Notes under the pieces: model-generated
Databases searched by the model: none
What the model was told of the DNA's origin: nothing
Seen by the model: the letters and a program-made list of their open reading frames with translations, nothing else
Program-made: the position numbers and the translations under genes
Assembly (NCBI GenBank): GCA_022829145.1
Contig: CM040748.1
Span: 26,420,501 to 26,484,500, forward strand
Source: Albula goreensis
Lineage: Eukaryota > Chordata > Actinopteri > Albuliformes > Albulidae
Length of the DNA: 64,000 bases
Reading direction: 5' to 3'
In this document: positions 49,313 through 62,100 of the stretch, one piece after another
Numbering within the stretch: position 1 is the stretch's first letter
Layout: every line of letters starts with the position of its first letter

Positions 49313-51522
49313 AAGTAGCCATTTTTGACTTCATTCTGAAAGATGGTCCATAATCACAACAAATTATTCTTTAGCCTTTAATCTACAATGGTTCTCAGGT
49401 CAGTAAAAATCCCTGACTGATTGTCCACCAAGTGAAGAATGTTGAAACTGTGAAAATGTGAAACTGATACGGTACATATAAATAACATTTTCTATTTATA
49501 ACAAATGGATTTCCATATGGATTTTCTGGATTCATCCTAGTTTATGAAACCTGCATTATATCATTCATACCCAACTCAGAACACTATTTCCAGGAGTTTG
49601 TGTTAGACTGGTTTGCATTGGGGAGCTACTACATGTGCCCACATTGCATTCCAGGGACCAAGACTGGCACAGACATGCTTATTGTTAGTGCTCTCAGGTT
49701 GTTTCCATTGAGTCTGGTGTGTGGAATCCATATCTATGCCAGCAGTCCAGTCAAAGCTTGCTCTGCACCTGATACGCAAGGCACATTCCCCTTAACTGCA
49801 ACTCAAAATCTCTATTGACAGATATTTCATGGGCACTGAACTTAGAACTGTCCATATTTTATGGCTCCTACAAACAAAATGAGTAGAAAAGAGGCACTGC
49901 TCAAGAAAAACTAGACAAATCAGGAAACAAGTGAACACAGGATTGTTGATCTAAAATGCTGAGGAGAATACTGCTTGCCATCTTCCATCAACAGTCAAAA
50001 GTTCAATATCGTGTAATTTCTTGCAATTGACAGGAGTAGTACAATACTGTAATGATACAAAATCCGTTGTAAAATTACATTTGCATTTGACATTCAGCAA
50101 AGCAATTACATTAACATTTTACATTTGCTATCAGCTGACAAATGATGAGAGAGAGAAAGAAACAGAGAGAGAGAGGCTTTCACGGCAAAGAATTCATTCT
50201 CTTGTTATAATCATATACAGTATATACATACACTGATTGTCTTTAACTCCTTATATTCTGTACGATTGTATGTTTGTGTTGTCAAATAATGAAGAAAGAA
50301 AGAGAGCAGACTAATGTTTTTGACAACCGCCTGATGGAATTTCATACCCCATGGACACACGGAGTGACGTGACACATGTGACAGGATGAATCTTTTCTCT
50401 GGGCTCTGAAACCGCTTGTAGCATGACTCATGGTAGGTTTAGTAGAAGCACATACTATGGCCCTAAGGGTTCCCCTACTGCAGCAGCTGTAAATCCTCGC
50501 CCAAGACTGCCTTCTGATTTTGTCGGTGTCAGTGACTTAAAGTTGTAACTTCCAGCTGTGTTATGCCCTCTAGTTTTGGATGATTCTGTCTGATTAATGA
50601 GGTGAATCATGATAACATTAATACCAAAAATATGCAAAACATTAAACTGAACTTCTGTACATTTAAAAGATACTAACATCTGGAAAGGTAGCTAGTCTAC
50701 ATACTTGCTGTTATGTCCCCAAGTCTTTCAAAACACTAAAACTAAACCTGGACCATAGGGATAATCACCAGCATTTGAACATCTAAACTACTTAGCTAAG
50801 AAATGAATGCAGTTAAAACATAATTACAGGATCTTAGTATGATTGTTTTTTTACAGTAATTAAATAAGTATTTAATTGACGGGTGGAAATGTTTTATTGG
50901 ATATTTGAATAAAACATTATGTAAATACTATACGTATTAATATATTGTATATTCAACAAAACACCTTCCTAGGATTATATTCAGCAACAGGAAACAATAG
51001 TAACACTTTTTAGTAACGCGGGGTATGGCATCACCCTTGGAAAAAATTTTGACCACAACCATCTCCCTTGTAAAATTGTCTTCTCCCTTCCCATTCCCAT
51101 TGGAATCAGCTATGCTATTTATCTCCTAATCATGATACCTCGGTGATATTTAAATGTCAGTCTCTAGTTTGTGTTGTTTTGTATCCTCTGTGCCTTTGTG
51201 GCTTTTGATTATTTATTGCTTATTTGACTGGAGCCTGCTATTGCATGCTTCTAATTGGCTAATGCAACTTCACCGTGAGTTTTGCTTTGGACGAGATTTG
51301 CAGATGCTACAGATTAAAATGGCTAAGCGACCAGTTCAGCAGGAATTTTTTTAGTTTTTTAGTAAAGAAGAAGAAAACGACAGGTAAGATGATAACCAGT
51401 CTCGTATTATTAATACATAATGTTTCCCTTATGTAACAAAACTTTGGCAACAGCTCAGGCAATGTTTAATCTTGAACGAGACCGTCGGAGATGATAACAT
51501 GTGTTCGTGAACATGTTATATA

Positions 51523-52738
51523 CACTGATCAGCCATAACATTATGACCACAGGTGGTGTGCATAAAATTGATTATCTCGTTATCATGGCACCTGTCAGTG
51601 GGTGGGATATATTATGCAGCAAGTGAACATTTTGTCCTCAAAGCTGATGTGTCAGAAGCAGGAAAAATGGGCAAGTGTAAGGATTTGAGCGACTTTGACA
51701 AGGGCCAAATTGTGATGGCTAGACAACTGGGTCAGAGCAGCTCTTGTGGGGTGTTCCTGGTCTGCAGTGGTCAGTACCTATCAAAAGTGGTCCAAGGAAG
51801 GAAAAGCAGCGAACCAGCAACAGGGTCATGGGTGGCCAAGGCTCATTGATGCATGTGGGGACTGAAGGCTGGCCCGTGTGGTCTGTTCCAACAGTCAAGC
51901 TACTGTAGCTCATATTGCTGAAAAAGTTAATGTTGGTTCTGATAGAAAGGTGTCAGAACATACAGTGCATCACAGTTTGTTAAGTATGGGGCTGCGTAGC
52001 CGCAGACCAGTCAGAGTGCCATTGCTGACCCCTGTCCACTGCTGTAAGCGCCAACAATGGGCACGTGAGCATCAGAACTGGACCACGGAGCAACCGAAGA
52101 AGGTTGCCTAGTCAGATTAATCATGTTTTCTTTTACATCACGTGGCTGGCCGGATGCATGTGCATCGCTTACCTGGAAGCAATTACCTGGAACACATTGC
52201 ACCAGGAAGTACTATGGGAAGAAGGCAAGCCAGCGGAGGCAGTATGATGCTTTGATTAATGTTTTGCTGGGAAACCTTGGGTCCAGCCATTTATGTGGAT
52301 GTTACTTTGACACATACCACCTACCTAAGCATTGTTGCAGACCATGTACACCCTTTCATGGAAACGATATTCCTTGATGGAAATAGCCTCTTTCAGCAGG
52401 ATACTGCACCCTGCCACAAAGCAAAAAATGGTTCAGGAATGCTTTGAGGAACACAACAATGAGTCCAAGGTGTTGACTTGGCCTCCAAATTCCCCAGATC
52501 TCAATCCAATTGAGCATCTGTGGGATGTGCTGGACAAACAAGTCCGATCCATGGAGGCTCCACCTCGCAACTTACAGGACTTAAAGGATCTGCTGCTAAC
52601 ATCTTCGTTCCACATACCACAGCACACTTTCAGAGGTCTAGTGGAGTCCATGTCTTGATGGGTCAGGGCTGTTTTGGTGGCAAAAGGGGGACCTACACAA
52701 TATTAGGCAGGTGGTCATAATGTTATGGCTGATCTGAG
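51523..52738 (+). mobile_element. Degenerate Tc1/mariner transposon with inverted terminal repeats
   Basis: Left end CACTGATCAGCCATAACATT and right end, reverse-complemented, CTCAGATCAGCCATAACATT form the terminal inverted repeats, flanked by TA. The transposase is broken over several frames: N-terminal [20 protein letters not shown] (from 51667), then GLRSRRPVRVPL, then the catalytic FQQDTAPCHKAK (about 52390-52430) and WPPNSPDLNPIEHLWD (about 52480-52526), which hold the second Asp and the Glu of the DDE triad 34 residues apart, as usual for Tc1. A stop replaces the Trp in the KVAW motif near 52110 and frameshifts follow, so it cannot make transposase. Confidence 0.93.
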
Positions 52739-54106
52739 TATATTGCTTGGCAGCTAACCTGTTCACTTTTGAGCAAACATGTGAGCTATCTAACGTTTTT
52801 GAAATCCCATGCTAGTAATATCATTGTTTTTACTTAATAAATGAAATAATATTGTAAGTAATTGGATAGTTTTTTGTATTAATAATACAAGTTACAAGTA
52901 CATTTTTTCTTATGATTATGCATGAATATAAACAAATATAGGCATATACCACCATCCTTCCATTCTATGGTTGACCATTCCCTTTGAATTTCTTTTACAA
53001 ATCAACCACTGCCAATACATAACAATTTACTTCAACCTCGTCCTCTGAGAATGTAATCACAAACAATCAGGAGAAGTTGTAAATGCCATAATCCTGAAGA
53101 TATATACCATGCTAGTCTAACTGTGCAAAAAAATGAAGTTTCTCTTTTTTCTTTATCTGGTAAGTCCTTTATTTCAAACAATTCATTGCTCAAGGATTAA
53201 AATCCTCATGGCCATGTGCATTGTGTGAAAATATTTGCAGATACTTCAATGTCAAAGTAATCCTGCATGCCTGGTTGAATTTGTTATATAATTAGTGAAT
53301 TTCAGAAAATAACTTACAAGATGTATCCAACACACTGACCATCTTTCCAGCATGCCATGAAAAGATAATTTCATAATAATATTATTTCACAATGTTTGAA
53401 ATGTTTGCTTTGAAAAACAGGTTCACAAAATTATTTCACAATGGACTACCTGCAATATCTCTCCGAGTCGCAATCATTACTGCAGTACTTAATTTTCAAC
53501 ACCAGAGGTCAGGGTTTCTCCATTGACAGGTTTTCCTACTCATGCATATGATGGAACCTGTCAGAGATTTTAAGTAGCAGGCTATATACTTGGTAAAGCT
53601 ATTATGTAGGCTGTTGCACCCATTTCCTTACTATTTACAATCTCTCACAGGTTCGATTATTCAGATTTTTATTACGTCAATGTTCTCATTTGAACCTTAT
53701 TAAATTCTAACTATTGCAGTGAACTAAACACAATGGGCCGGTTTCAGGAATAGATAGGCCCTATATGTCTACAAAAATATTTAAAATTCATTCTGAGCAT
53801 AGCTCTAAAAACTGCCATCATGGCGATGGTTTAAAATTTTTCTTTTTTCTGTCAATAGTTTAAATCTAAATTGTATCTTCAACGAATGAGGTAAGACAAA
53901 ATATTTACTGCTGGAATACAAAATATAAGTCCTATTATTTTATTTAGAGGAACATCTTGATTAACGACACGCGACATACATGCTAATTAAGTGAAACCGG
54001 GTGTAGACAATTTACCCTCCTTTAAGTTCGCTACCCATCGTTTTGAGTTTCAGTGCTGGTAGCTGGGGTAAGCAACGTGAAGCAAGCGGGGTTGCTGGTA
54101 AAGAGG
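52739..54106. other. Intergenic sequence upstream of the ZP3-like gene
   Basis: About 1.4 kb of AT-rich sequence with no exon recognised. It must include the promoter of the ZP gene. No convincing TATA box at the right distance was found, so no promoter is called. Confidence 0.4.
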
Positions 54107-55815
54107 ATGTTAAAAGTGGTCTTTGTTTTTTTACTGCTGGGCTGTTTGCCCATTTCTGCTAATGAGATGGAGGAGACTGAAGAGACTGACGACTTTTGGC
54201 AGGAATGGGAAAGTTCGTCTGTCGCCCCTACAATAACTCCCAAACATTGGGGTCCAGCTATGACACCCGCCCCTCTCAGAAGCCCCAGTCCGACCCCCAG
54301 TCCGGTCCCAAGTCACCAGACGGAGAATGCGAAGTCGCATAAGGAACTTAAGATGGTATTAAACTCTGAAAATAAAGCCACGATTCCGGACGTTTTTAAA
54401 AAGGCGATACTTCCGTCGACGGAAGAATCGGATTCGCCCGCACCAGCAAAGAAGGGTCCAGTGGAAGCTCGGTGCCATCTGGATCGGATGTACATGAGAG
54501 TCCGAAGGAGCATACTAAGTGGCAGATATGCCTGGAAATATCTTTCCTTTGGGTCGTGCCCAGTCAACAAAGTCACAAGGGCGTACTTTTACTTCCTTTA
54601 TGATCTTAACAAATGTGGACTAATACCTCAGGTATGACCGTTTACTTTTTATTTTGCAGTAATTTGCACTAAACGTTTTATTTAAGGGTCTGGGGTTTTG
54701 CCTCTTCTTCCCTCCCCGCCCCCGCCCCGTGCAATAATTCCAGTCCACCGATGATGCCGTGGTATTCACCGGCCTGATTCGATATGAACGCAAGACTACG
54801 GGCAAAGTCGTAAGAAAACGGATTATTGAAATACCCGTTACATGCCGATTCACCCGGTAAGTTTATTGCATATGCTTATATGCATTTAAGCTATGTATGC
54901 ATGTGTCTTGCATCCTTTTCTCTTGCCAGATATCATCGTGTTTACAAGCTTGGCTTCTATCCGGTTCTTGGACCCACCCACCACAAAGACCTACCAACAA
55001 AACTTGGTCCCTCTCTCGTTGCCCTAGATGGTATGTGACCCTTAAATTACTGTGGCCAGATCTGTGTGCTAGAATGAGACTAATCTAACCATGTTCCTTA
55101 GAAAACTGGGCTCCACTTGGCTCTGGGGGCCATTATACGCTTGAGGATGCCATGTATTTTGAAGTACGACTTCCTGTTGGTGCTAACCAGAGGGTTTTTG
55201 TCAGCGAATGTCACATCACAGCCAGTCCGGAATCCAACTCTGTACCCCGGTTCAACGTGATTGAAAACTCTGGGTAAAATGGCAAATGCCCCTCTAAGCC
55301 CTTTGTCACCACATATCTGCTAAACAATAATGTGTGTCTTCCTGCAATCTACCACTAGCTGCATGGTGGACAGCAAGGACAGTGACCTGTCCCAGTACCA
55401 TAGTTACTCAGACCGGAGTGTCCTGAGGTTCACGTTCGGTACCTTCTTGTTTCCCGACCTACCTAGAGAACAGGTGTGTGTGTTCGCTCCGTCTTTCTCT
55501 TTCCCACCCCCAACCATGTGTATTCAGCTGACTTTGTAAAAACCCCTCCTGTACTCCAGACCCATTTCCTCCACTGCACCGTAAACCATGCATCAGATGC
55601 AACGCCATGGTTGAAAGCCTGTACATACAACAAAAAGACTCAAATGTGAGTAGAGCCTTTTCAGTATGTAGGATTCCCAGCTTTGCAGTTGCTTACTCTT
55701 GTGTCCTTTTAAAGGTGGGAGGAGCTGTATAGTACTGACATTGGGGTGTGTACCTGCTGTAATTCCCTTTGCCCCAGAAGTGCCCGTGAGTATTTTTAGT
55801 CTTCCACCATGAACC

Positions 55816-55852
<37 letters not shown>

Positions 55853-56021
55853 GCTTCCTGTACTTCACCTCCCTCTTATGTCTGCAGACTCCCTTCCTCC
55901 CACAATTGCCTCTAGTGAACCTTTGAAAATGGAGATTGATGAAACGGATTTACAAGTTGAAACCTTAGAAGAGGACTTGGAGGACTTTGAGGACCTAGAT
56001 GCATGGGACTTGGAAGACTGA
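54107..56021 (+). CDS. ZP3-like zona pellucida (egg-coat) protein, complete eight-exon gene
   Basis: A predicted egg-envelope glycoprotein of 438 residues. Exons: 54107-54631, 54744-54856, 54930-55030, 55102-55273, 55359-55473, 55560-55645, 55715-55785, 55888-56021; the frame closes exactly. The first ATG (54107) begins a signal peptide (MLKVVFVFLLLGCLPISA). Residues about 20-120 are Pro/Ser/Glu-rich. The ZP domain starts near 121 (ARCHLDRM) and has the ZP3 hallmarks FVSECHITASP, SVPRFNVIENSGCMVDSK and a C-terminal VCTCCNSLC cluster. The end is an acidic tail (EDLEDFEDLDAWDLED) with no transmembrane helix, as in other fish ZP3 proteins, and no clear furin site. Which of the many fish zp3 paralogues it is cannot be decided here. 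Flanked by itprip in convergent orientation. Confidence 0.9.
55819..55849. repeat. Poly-T tract in the last intron of the ZP3-like gene
   Basis: About 30 consecutive T residues upstream of the acceptor at 55886-55887, serving as or extending its polypyrimidine tract. Confidence 0.95.
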
Positions 56022-56160
56022 AGTGTTCTTTCACTTCCCCTTCTGAAATGATTGATCTAGTGATTCTTCTTCCCACCCCCGACTCGTTTTTGTTCTGTAA
56101 TTCCTTTGCTGTTATGTCATAGTCCTGAACCTTGGCTCTGCTTATTTATGAGTTGGGGAA

Positions 56161-56166
56161 AATAAA
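56161..56166 (+). other. Poly(A) signal of the ZP3-like gene
   Basis: AATAAA 140 bp after the stop codon, a normal distance for a short 3' UTR. Confidence 0.75.
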
Positions 56167-56577
56167 CTACTTGTACTATTCTCTGCCTCCTTCTCCTATG
56201 CATTCCATGTAGGGCTGTAAACTTTTGTCAGTGCATCTGCCTTTTAGCTTCACATTACATGTGGACCAGGTGCTGTAAGCTCTATTGCAGTTAATTTCCC
56301 TTCAGAACTGTTGCAATAATGGGCTTAAATGCACCTGTGTGGCTGTGACCATGCCCAGGGCATTTTCACACTGGGTTGTGGTTAAGGCCTTCTCCAAGCA
56401 TTACTGTTAGGTGCTGCATCATATTCCATGTCCAAACTAGACCAGGTAAAGATGAAATGGCTGGGTGTTAAATGGCTCCTGTGTGTATGTGTCCATACAC
56501 CATGTTCCTAGCCATCTCTACAAATGGGAGTGGTCCAGGGAAAAATGGAAGCAAGTAAAAAGTCAGTTTTGGATGTC

Positions 56578-57448
56578 TTTATTCTTTTAAGGGGGTTGCT
56601 TTAAAATGCTGTGAAATTTACTCTTGGCTGATGTGCAAAACTAGAAACACTTTTTTTTTTTTTTATAGTGCACTTAGAGCAGGCCTGAATCTGAATTTTG
56701 TTTTTCTTTTTCCCATTTACTTGGTGCACCACTCTATCTGTCCTGAAGAGGTTAAACTGATTTTCCAAGTGGCTTATTCTTGGTGTGTGTGTGTGTCCCT
56801 GTTGCCTTGTACATGTTTGGTCTTTGAGGATTCCCAATAGTTCTGATTAAGAAACAAATCTATGCATTGACTTTGCAATATAGACTAGAATGTGCCAGTT
56901 GGCTCAGTACCATGGGCCAATGTTCCATAGCTGAACTGAAAGTGTAAAAGAATCCCAAACAAGGCTAAAGAGGTGCTGAAGGAAATGTAATAAGATTTAA
57001 ATTGCCTCCAGTCTGATTGCTGGTTGAGTCAAACTGTACATAAAGCATCCATATCCCTGAAGTCCAGCTTTAACACTGTACCATAATGATGCCAAAAATA
57101 ACCACAAAAGTTGATGTGGATGTAATCCATGTCCTGGCATTTTTTGTTACACAAGGATCATTCCTGAATATGTACCACAAAGTACAGTGGGGTCCAAAAG
57201 TCTTAGACCACTAGGGTACATGCATTCTTTTATAATGTAGTACAATATTTCTTATTACAAATTACACTAACAATTTAAGTGAAAAATATATGCCAGCACA
57301 TTTCTTTGCATGAAGAATTAGATCTTCCATGTAATTTTACTTGACCATTTCAAGTACATGGCAAGAATGCTGGTGCAATGTAAAATATTAACCATAAAAA
57401 CTACATCAATTTAACAACATTCTTGTAAATTGTGCATATATTTGATTC
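56578..57448 (-). other. itprip: itprip 3' UTR and candidate poly(A) signal
   Basis: Between the itprip stop and TTTATT at 56578-56583 (AATAAA on the minus strand) lie about 870 bp of non-coding sequence. This leaves roughly 400 bp between the ends of the two convergent genes. A transposon-end fragment lies inside it (57185-57320). Confidence 0.5.
57185..57320. mobile_element. Terminal fragment of a Tc1/mariner-type element
   Basis: TACAGTGGGGTCCAAAAGTC with TTAGACCACTAG resembles a terminal repeat shared by many fish Tc1-like elements. No matching opposite end or transposase is present nearby, so only a fragment remains. Confidence 0.45.
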
Positions 57449-59134
57449 TTAAATGTGTAAGCGTGTATTGAGACGCCCAAGTACATTAAAATGGGGACGT
57501 GGTGAGTATTCTTGTATCAGTACAGGGGCATTTCTGCACATTTCCTGAAAGTGCTTCACTGTTTCATTGTAAAGCTGTTTCTGTAACACAAGAGGATGAA
57601 AAAGGTTGATGGGTTTAGCTGTAAACAGTATGGCCGGAATGCCAAGATCCTTTGGAACTTGATCATTCCCAGTTAAAACATGGCAAAGCTGCTTCTTCTG
57701 AAGACTCGTCTTAATAAACTCAAGAATGTCACAGACTCGTTGTTCAAGGTAGTCAGGGGACCAGTCTAAAGGCTTCTTGACCAGGAGCAGATGAAGCAGG
57801 GTGGTCTTTAAGTGGTAGTTACTCAGGAAGCTTCTACCTGTCAGGACTGTCTGCTTTTTGTTAAGAAAAGACACAATCTGAAGGCAACAAATATGACATG
57901 AATTTTCCTCCATGCCTTTAGTCAAAGATTTAAGTAAGTGTTTCTCATAAACAGCAAAGGAAAGGGGCCAGTATGTGTCTGAAGAATTGTCTCTATTCAA
58001 AGCAAATTGTGAGACAAAATAAGCATCTGAGTCTTGAAACTGAATGACTGGAGTGATGTTAAAGATAATTGTCTTCCCTGATCTAAATCTGACTTTCAGA
58101 GCTCCTGGGGAATCCAGGTTGCGAAACATGAGCTCAAATTCATATTTGTGGGAAATCTGTCCCCATGCTTTTGTTATGGCGATTTGAAACCACTTTATGA
58201 CTCTGTTTTTAGATAGGTATGATGAGTTTTTTGAGCACAATAGGTCTTTGAAGGCATTGCTGACTTTTGGCATATTGTTTGGCCCATGCAACAAACACAG
58301 GATGTCCTCCCCCTGGTTAATTGCTCCACATCGGCACTCCCTTTTGCTTTCACTTGTTCTCTCAACCTTGATTTTTCCCCAGCCCTGCCCATTAACGTGA
58401 TCAAGACCGTTAATGCCATTAACTGGGCTGCACCAAAGCTGGAAACCGTAACGGTAGGGCTCTGGTGGGATAAAGGGGACGAACAGATCACATGACAACG
58501 GTTTGGTGACTCTCCAGAACTCATACACGCTCCCCACTCCAATACAGTCCCCAACCTCTATGTCAGCCTCCCTGTCGCATATGCCTCTCAAGGCTTCCAG
58601 CAGGTCATCAGAAAAACCCTCCACAAACTCCAGCACCCTCCAGTATTCATGAGCTGCAGTATGGATACATCTTTCATAGAAGCTTCCCAGGACACCTTTA
58701 TCCAGGAGTGGTGCTTTAGTTGTAACCAATCCAAAAGCAAAGACATCCTCCTCTTCTTTGTGAGTGAGATCATGGGACATGGATTTCTGGAGTTTTTTCC
58801 ACAGGAAGTTAACGGTAAACCACACAAAAACATTTCCAATGACGAGGTACCAGCTGTCCTCTTGGGCTGTGTCCTGGGCGTCCTGGTCTTGGTGACACTG
58901 CTCCTGATCTTCTAGAGAAAAGTTCTCGGAAACTGGACAAATCTCTTGGTCTGCTGGAGACAGATTCCAGCCTAATAGAGGCAGCGTCTGGTCTTTAGGA
59001 CAAAGCCACATTCGATCCCCCTCTGCCCATGGCTCATCCTGCTGCACCGACATGGGTGTGACGATCTCATAACCCACTTTGGTAAGGTGGTGGAAAATGG
59101 CTGCCACCACTGTCACGAGACTTGCAGCTTGCAT
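57449..59134 (-). CDS. itprip: itprip, inositol 1,4,5-trisphosphate receptor-interacting protein (Mab-21-like family)
   Basis: ITPRIP (DANGER) binds IP3 receptors and tunes their calcium response. The coding sequence is one exon of 561 codons. I start at ATG 59134, 14 nt after the acceptor TCTACAG (59149-59155); the frame continues upstream only into intron. Residues 1-25 are hydrophobic (signal or anchor). Residues 30-94 are acidic and Gln-rich with an NFS sequon. A second hydrophobic helix (WYLVIGNVFVWFTVNFLW) covers 95-112. The Mab-21/nucleotidyltransferase-like domain follows, with GSFYERCI at 150, the GS motif IGVGSVYEFWRV near 198-209, FVPFIPPEPYR, EDILCLLHG, SHKYEFELMF, SFAVYEKHLLKS, YHLKTTLLHLLL and LNLFHPLVLQ, all close to human ITPRIP. 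Residues needed for catalysis in cGAS-like enzymes do not appear fully conserved, as in the family. It could be confused with itpripl1/2, but the N-terminus and order fit itprip best. Confidence 0.9.
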   Translation of the reverse strand: MQAASLVTVVAAIFHHLTKVGYEIVTPMSVQQDEPWAEGDRMWLCPKDQTLPLLGWNLSPADQEICPVSENFSLEDQEQCHQDQDAQDTAQEDSWYLVIGNVFVWFTVNFLWKKLQKSMSHDLTHKEEEDVFAFGLVTTKAPLLDKGVLGSFYERCIHTAAHEYWRVLEFVEGFSDDLLEALRGICDREADIEVGDCIGVGSVYEFWRVTKPLSCDLFVPFIPPEPYRYGFQLWCSPVNGINGLDHVNGQGWGKIKVERTSESKRECRCGAINQGEDILCLLHGPNNMPKVSNAFKDLLCSKNSSYLSKNRVIKWFQIAITKAWGQISHKYEFELMFRNLDSPGALKVRFRSGKTIIFNITPVIQFQDSDAYFVSQFALNRDNSSDTYWPLSFAVYEKHLLKSLTKGMEENSCHICCLQIVSFLNKKQTVLTGRSFLSNYHLKTTLLHLLLVKKPLDWSPDYLEQRVCDILEFIKTSLQKKQLCHVLTGNDQVPKDLGIPAILFTAKPINLFHPLVLQKQLYNETVKHFQEMCRNAPVLIQEYSPRPHFNVLGRLNTRLHI

Positions 59135-62100
59135 AGTCAGTGGCTGTTCTGTAGAGGAACATGGTAGAAATAATATTATACTATTATTACCATAAGTCGC
59201 ATCTTTCGTCTTCATCAAGATTGAATGCACCACAAACACTGTCTCCATATGCAACCCACAGAGCCACAATTTGGACATTATACAAAAATATTTGATTGAA
59301 ATGAAAAATATTTATTTATACCACAGATTTTTAGCTTGGTTATGTTAATGATAAACTGAGACCATGAGCAATAATACTGTGCTGTTCAGAGCAGAAATGA
59401 AAATGTTATTTAGTCTGCGATGCCACATGCCATGATGCTGTGTAGCGGTGAGTTGAAGAGCAAACTAAAGCTGATGGTCTTCCTCAAGGAAAAGGTAATA
59501 TGCATTTTGAGGCCATTAATATCAAGGTAATCAAGAACAGAGAGGAAAACGTTTTGTCTTGTAAGTATTGTAAAATTACATTTTTACTATTTCCATTAAT
59601 GTTGCTCAAAGCCTAAAATAAACTAAACTTTGAAAACAAAACCAAGTAATTTTGTAAAGTCAAGAGGCTGTCAAGCAATCATCTAATGCTAGTATTCTAA
59701 TTATAGTGCTTGAGCCCAAATTGAGATGTGCAGCGTTTCAGTTTTATTCTTTGCAGCATTACAGGAAGTGAATAATAACCTTCCTCACGGGTTCTTGCAG
59801 GTCTGGTCTCACTGCAGTAGCCTGATCAGATCAAATAAGAAAAAAAGTTCAATTTTAGACGATTAAGTTATAGATTTCACAGACTGAATCACGCGGGCCC
59901 TGGTTTCGTCGTAGTAAACGTAGTGTAACTAAACCATTTCTAAATGGAGAGTTTAAGGACAAATGATGTTGTGAAACGCATGTTTTCGACAATCTTAGTC
60001 GTTGAAGTGTTAGCTTTAACAAAAATTAGCACAGTGAGACATTCTCTATGGCTTCGACAACCACTTCCTTTGAGGGCTAGTACTGTTCTCTAACACGTCA
60101 TCAAGCAATATTCCGCATATGCGCCCATTATAGCATACATACAGTTAACGGGAAACAATTGCCCCCAAAGAGAAGATTTTGCTTACAGATATTTCTAAAC
60201 TATCCACACTCATTGCACTTTATTCATCCGTATAATATTTGTAACGGGCAGATACTTCTTGCCTTTTATACCAGTACATGCACCACCGGTCAATTCTTGT
60301 CAACCTAGCAGGCTGGAAGTGTACGACACCCAGCTAAATGCTGGTATGACAGGTAATGGCGCGTTTAAGTTAAATTCAAGTGAAAGAAGTCCAAAAAAAT
60401 AACAGCATTTGGTTTACTGGATTTTGCCTCTCACTCGGCGTGGAAATCTCTCTGAAGTTAAATATTTTATTTTTTATCAACACATATAATGCACAAGGAA
60501 GTAGACAAGACCATGTAAATGATGCATATGGCAGAAATGATAATATGTTAAAATAAAAATGCAATGCAAAGACAAAAATACGCACCAACCTCCTGACAGG
60601 ACCTTGTGTAAATGTTATCAAGCGGATGAAACTTGTTCGTAAGATGAGAGGAAATAAATGAAACGGAAGGCACAGAGAAGCAGTTATTTCTCTTCCTATT
60701 TACGGAGTAGGTGATTGTCGCTTTACTCATTTCCTGAACGCAAAGCCCATAAGAAACATTTCCTTCCTTCAAAAATCACTCTCAGTGGATGGTTAAAAAC
60801 ACGCTCAAGGACATGTGGAATTTGTCTGGGGGCCTGTATTGCTGTGGGCCCATCTTTAGAGAAAAATAAATACCTTGACCAAACTGTTGAGAATTAAAGA
60901 AAGGAAAGGCATATCTTTTCAGGGTAAATAGATAGTGAATAAATCCAGTACTGTTCATGTTGCTTTTGCATTACAGCGGAGTTTGAGACAGTATGTTTTA
61001 TATAATTTTGACATCTAATTTTTGATTGTGACAACTGAACTTGAGAACCACTATTTGAGGGTAATATACATGTGTTTCAAACCAAATCTGAAAAACGACT
61101 AACTGAGCAGTATCTTTATGTCGGAGCTAATTAATATTTGATAATCATAAGGGCATGGACATAATCATTTCGCTAGACAACAGGCAGACAGTATGGTCCT
61201 GTTGACAGTCGCCATGGTGGGTGACTTCAGAGTCAGGAACTAGCCGAACTTAGCTGAAGACGATGCAGACCAAATGTGCAAAATTAAGTCAAGTAATTTT
61301 GGAATATAATTTCAGCAATAATCCATTCAAACTAAACTATTAATTAAATTAGTGTTTAGCCAAGAGTGTATCACCCTGTTTAGTCATCAACCAGAAACAT
61401 TATCGGCTTTCACATTCGCATGGCATTAGTCTCGTATCCTTGTGTGAAGTATTTGTCCAAACATACGTATTTAAATGTGTAAACAGCTGTAAAAGGGATT
61501 ACATTTATAAAGTATGTTACCTACGGTGATTTGAACTGAGGGGGGCTTAAACTCAGTTTGCTTATTTTATGTGGCAATTTCTTGCCACAAGAGGGCATTA
61601 TAATATCAGTTTAGGAAGAGTTTGGTTATTGGAAAACTGAAAGACCTGAGTGATTTGAGTGATATTTAATTTTGCTCTCACTTGGTTAAAATGGTCACAG
61701 GAATAAAGAAGACAGTAGATGTCAATGACTCTGTAGCTATACCTTGATTTTACTGTAAATACATTAAAACTTAAGCTTTTAACTACACCCTTTGGGCAAG
61801 GGTAGAGGATGGCAGTTTAAGTTCAACTAACATATTATAAAACCCCTGAAAGTTTGATTGTTTAGGCAAGGGAATAGCAATTTCTTGTCTTGACCAGAAA
61901 TTGTAGGCCTGTATGCATTGAGTATGTTTAATATTTACATTAAACATTTCTGTGAAATGGTTGTTTGTACATGTTAGATGCTTTTCGTATATCTGCAGCT
62001 ACTGAGATGACGATAGCCTATTTCAGTGCTCATCATTTTCAGAACCAAAAGCAGTAGTTATAGCAATTTAAGCATATTTCTATTTACTCACATTGTATTC

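Larger units (their letters stand above)
39691..51520. other. 11.8-kb gene-poor stretch between col17a1 and the Tc1 relic
   Basis: No exon series or known protein could be recognised. Contents noted separately: an (ATT)n/poly-T tract, an unassigned 91-codon ORF at 47650-47925 and a SINE at 48938-49312. The rest is AT-rich sequence with short spurious ORFs. Cis-regulatory elements could be present but none can be supported from sequence alone. Confidence 0.5.
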
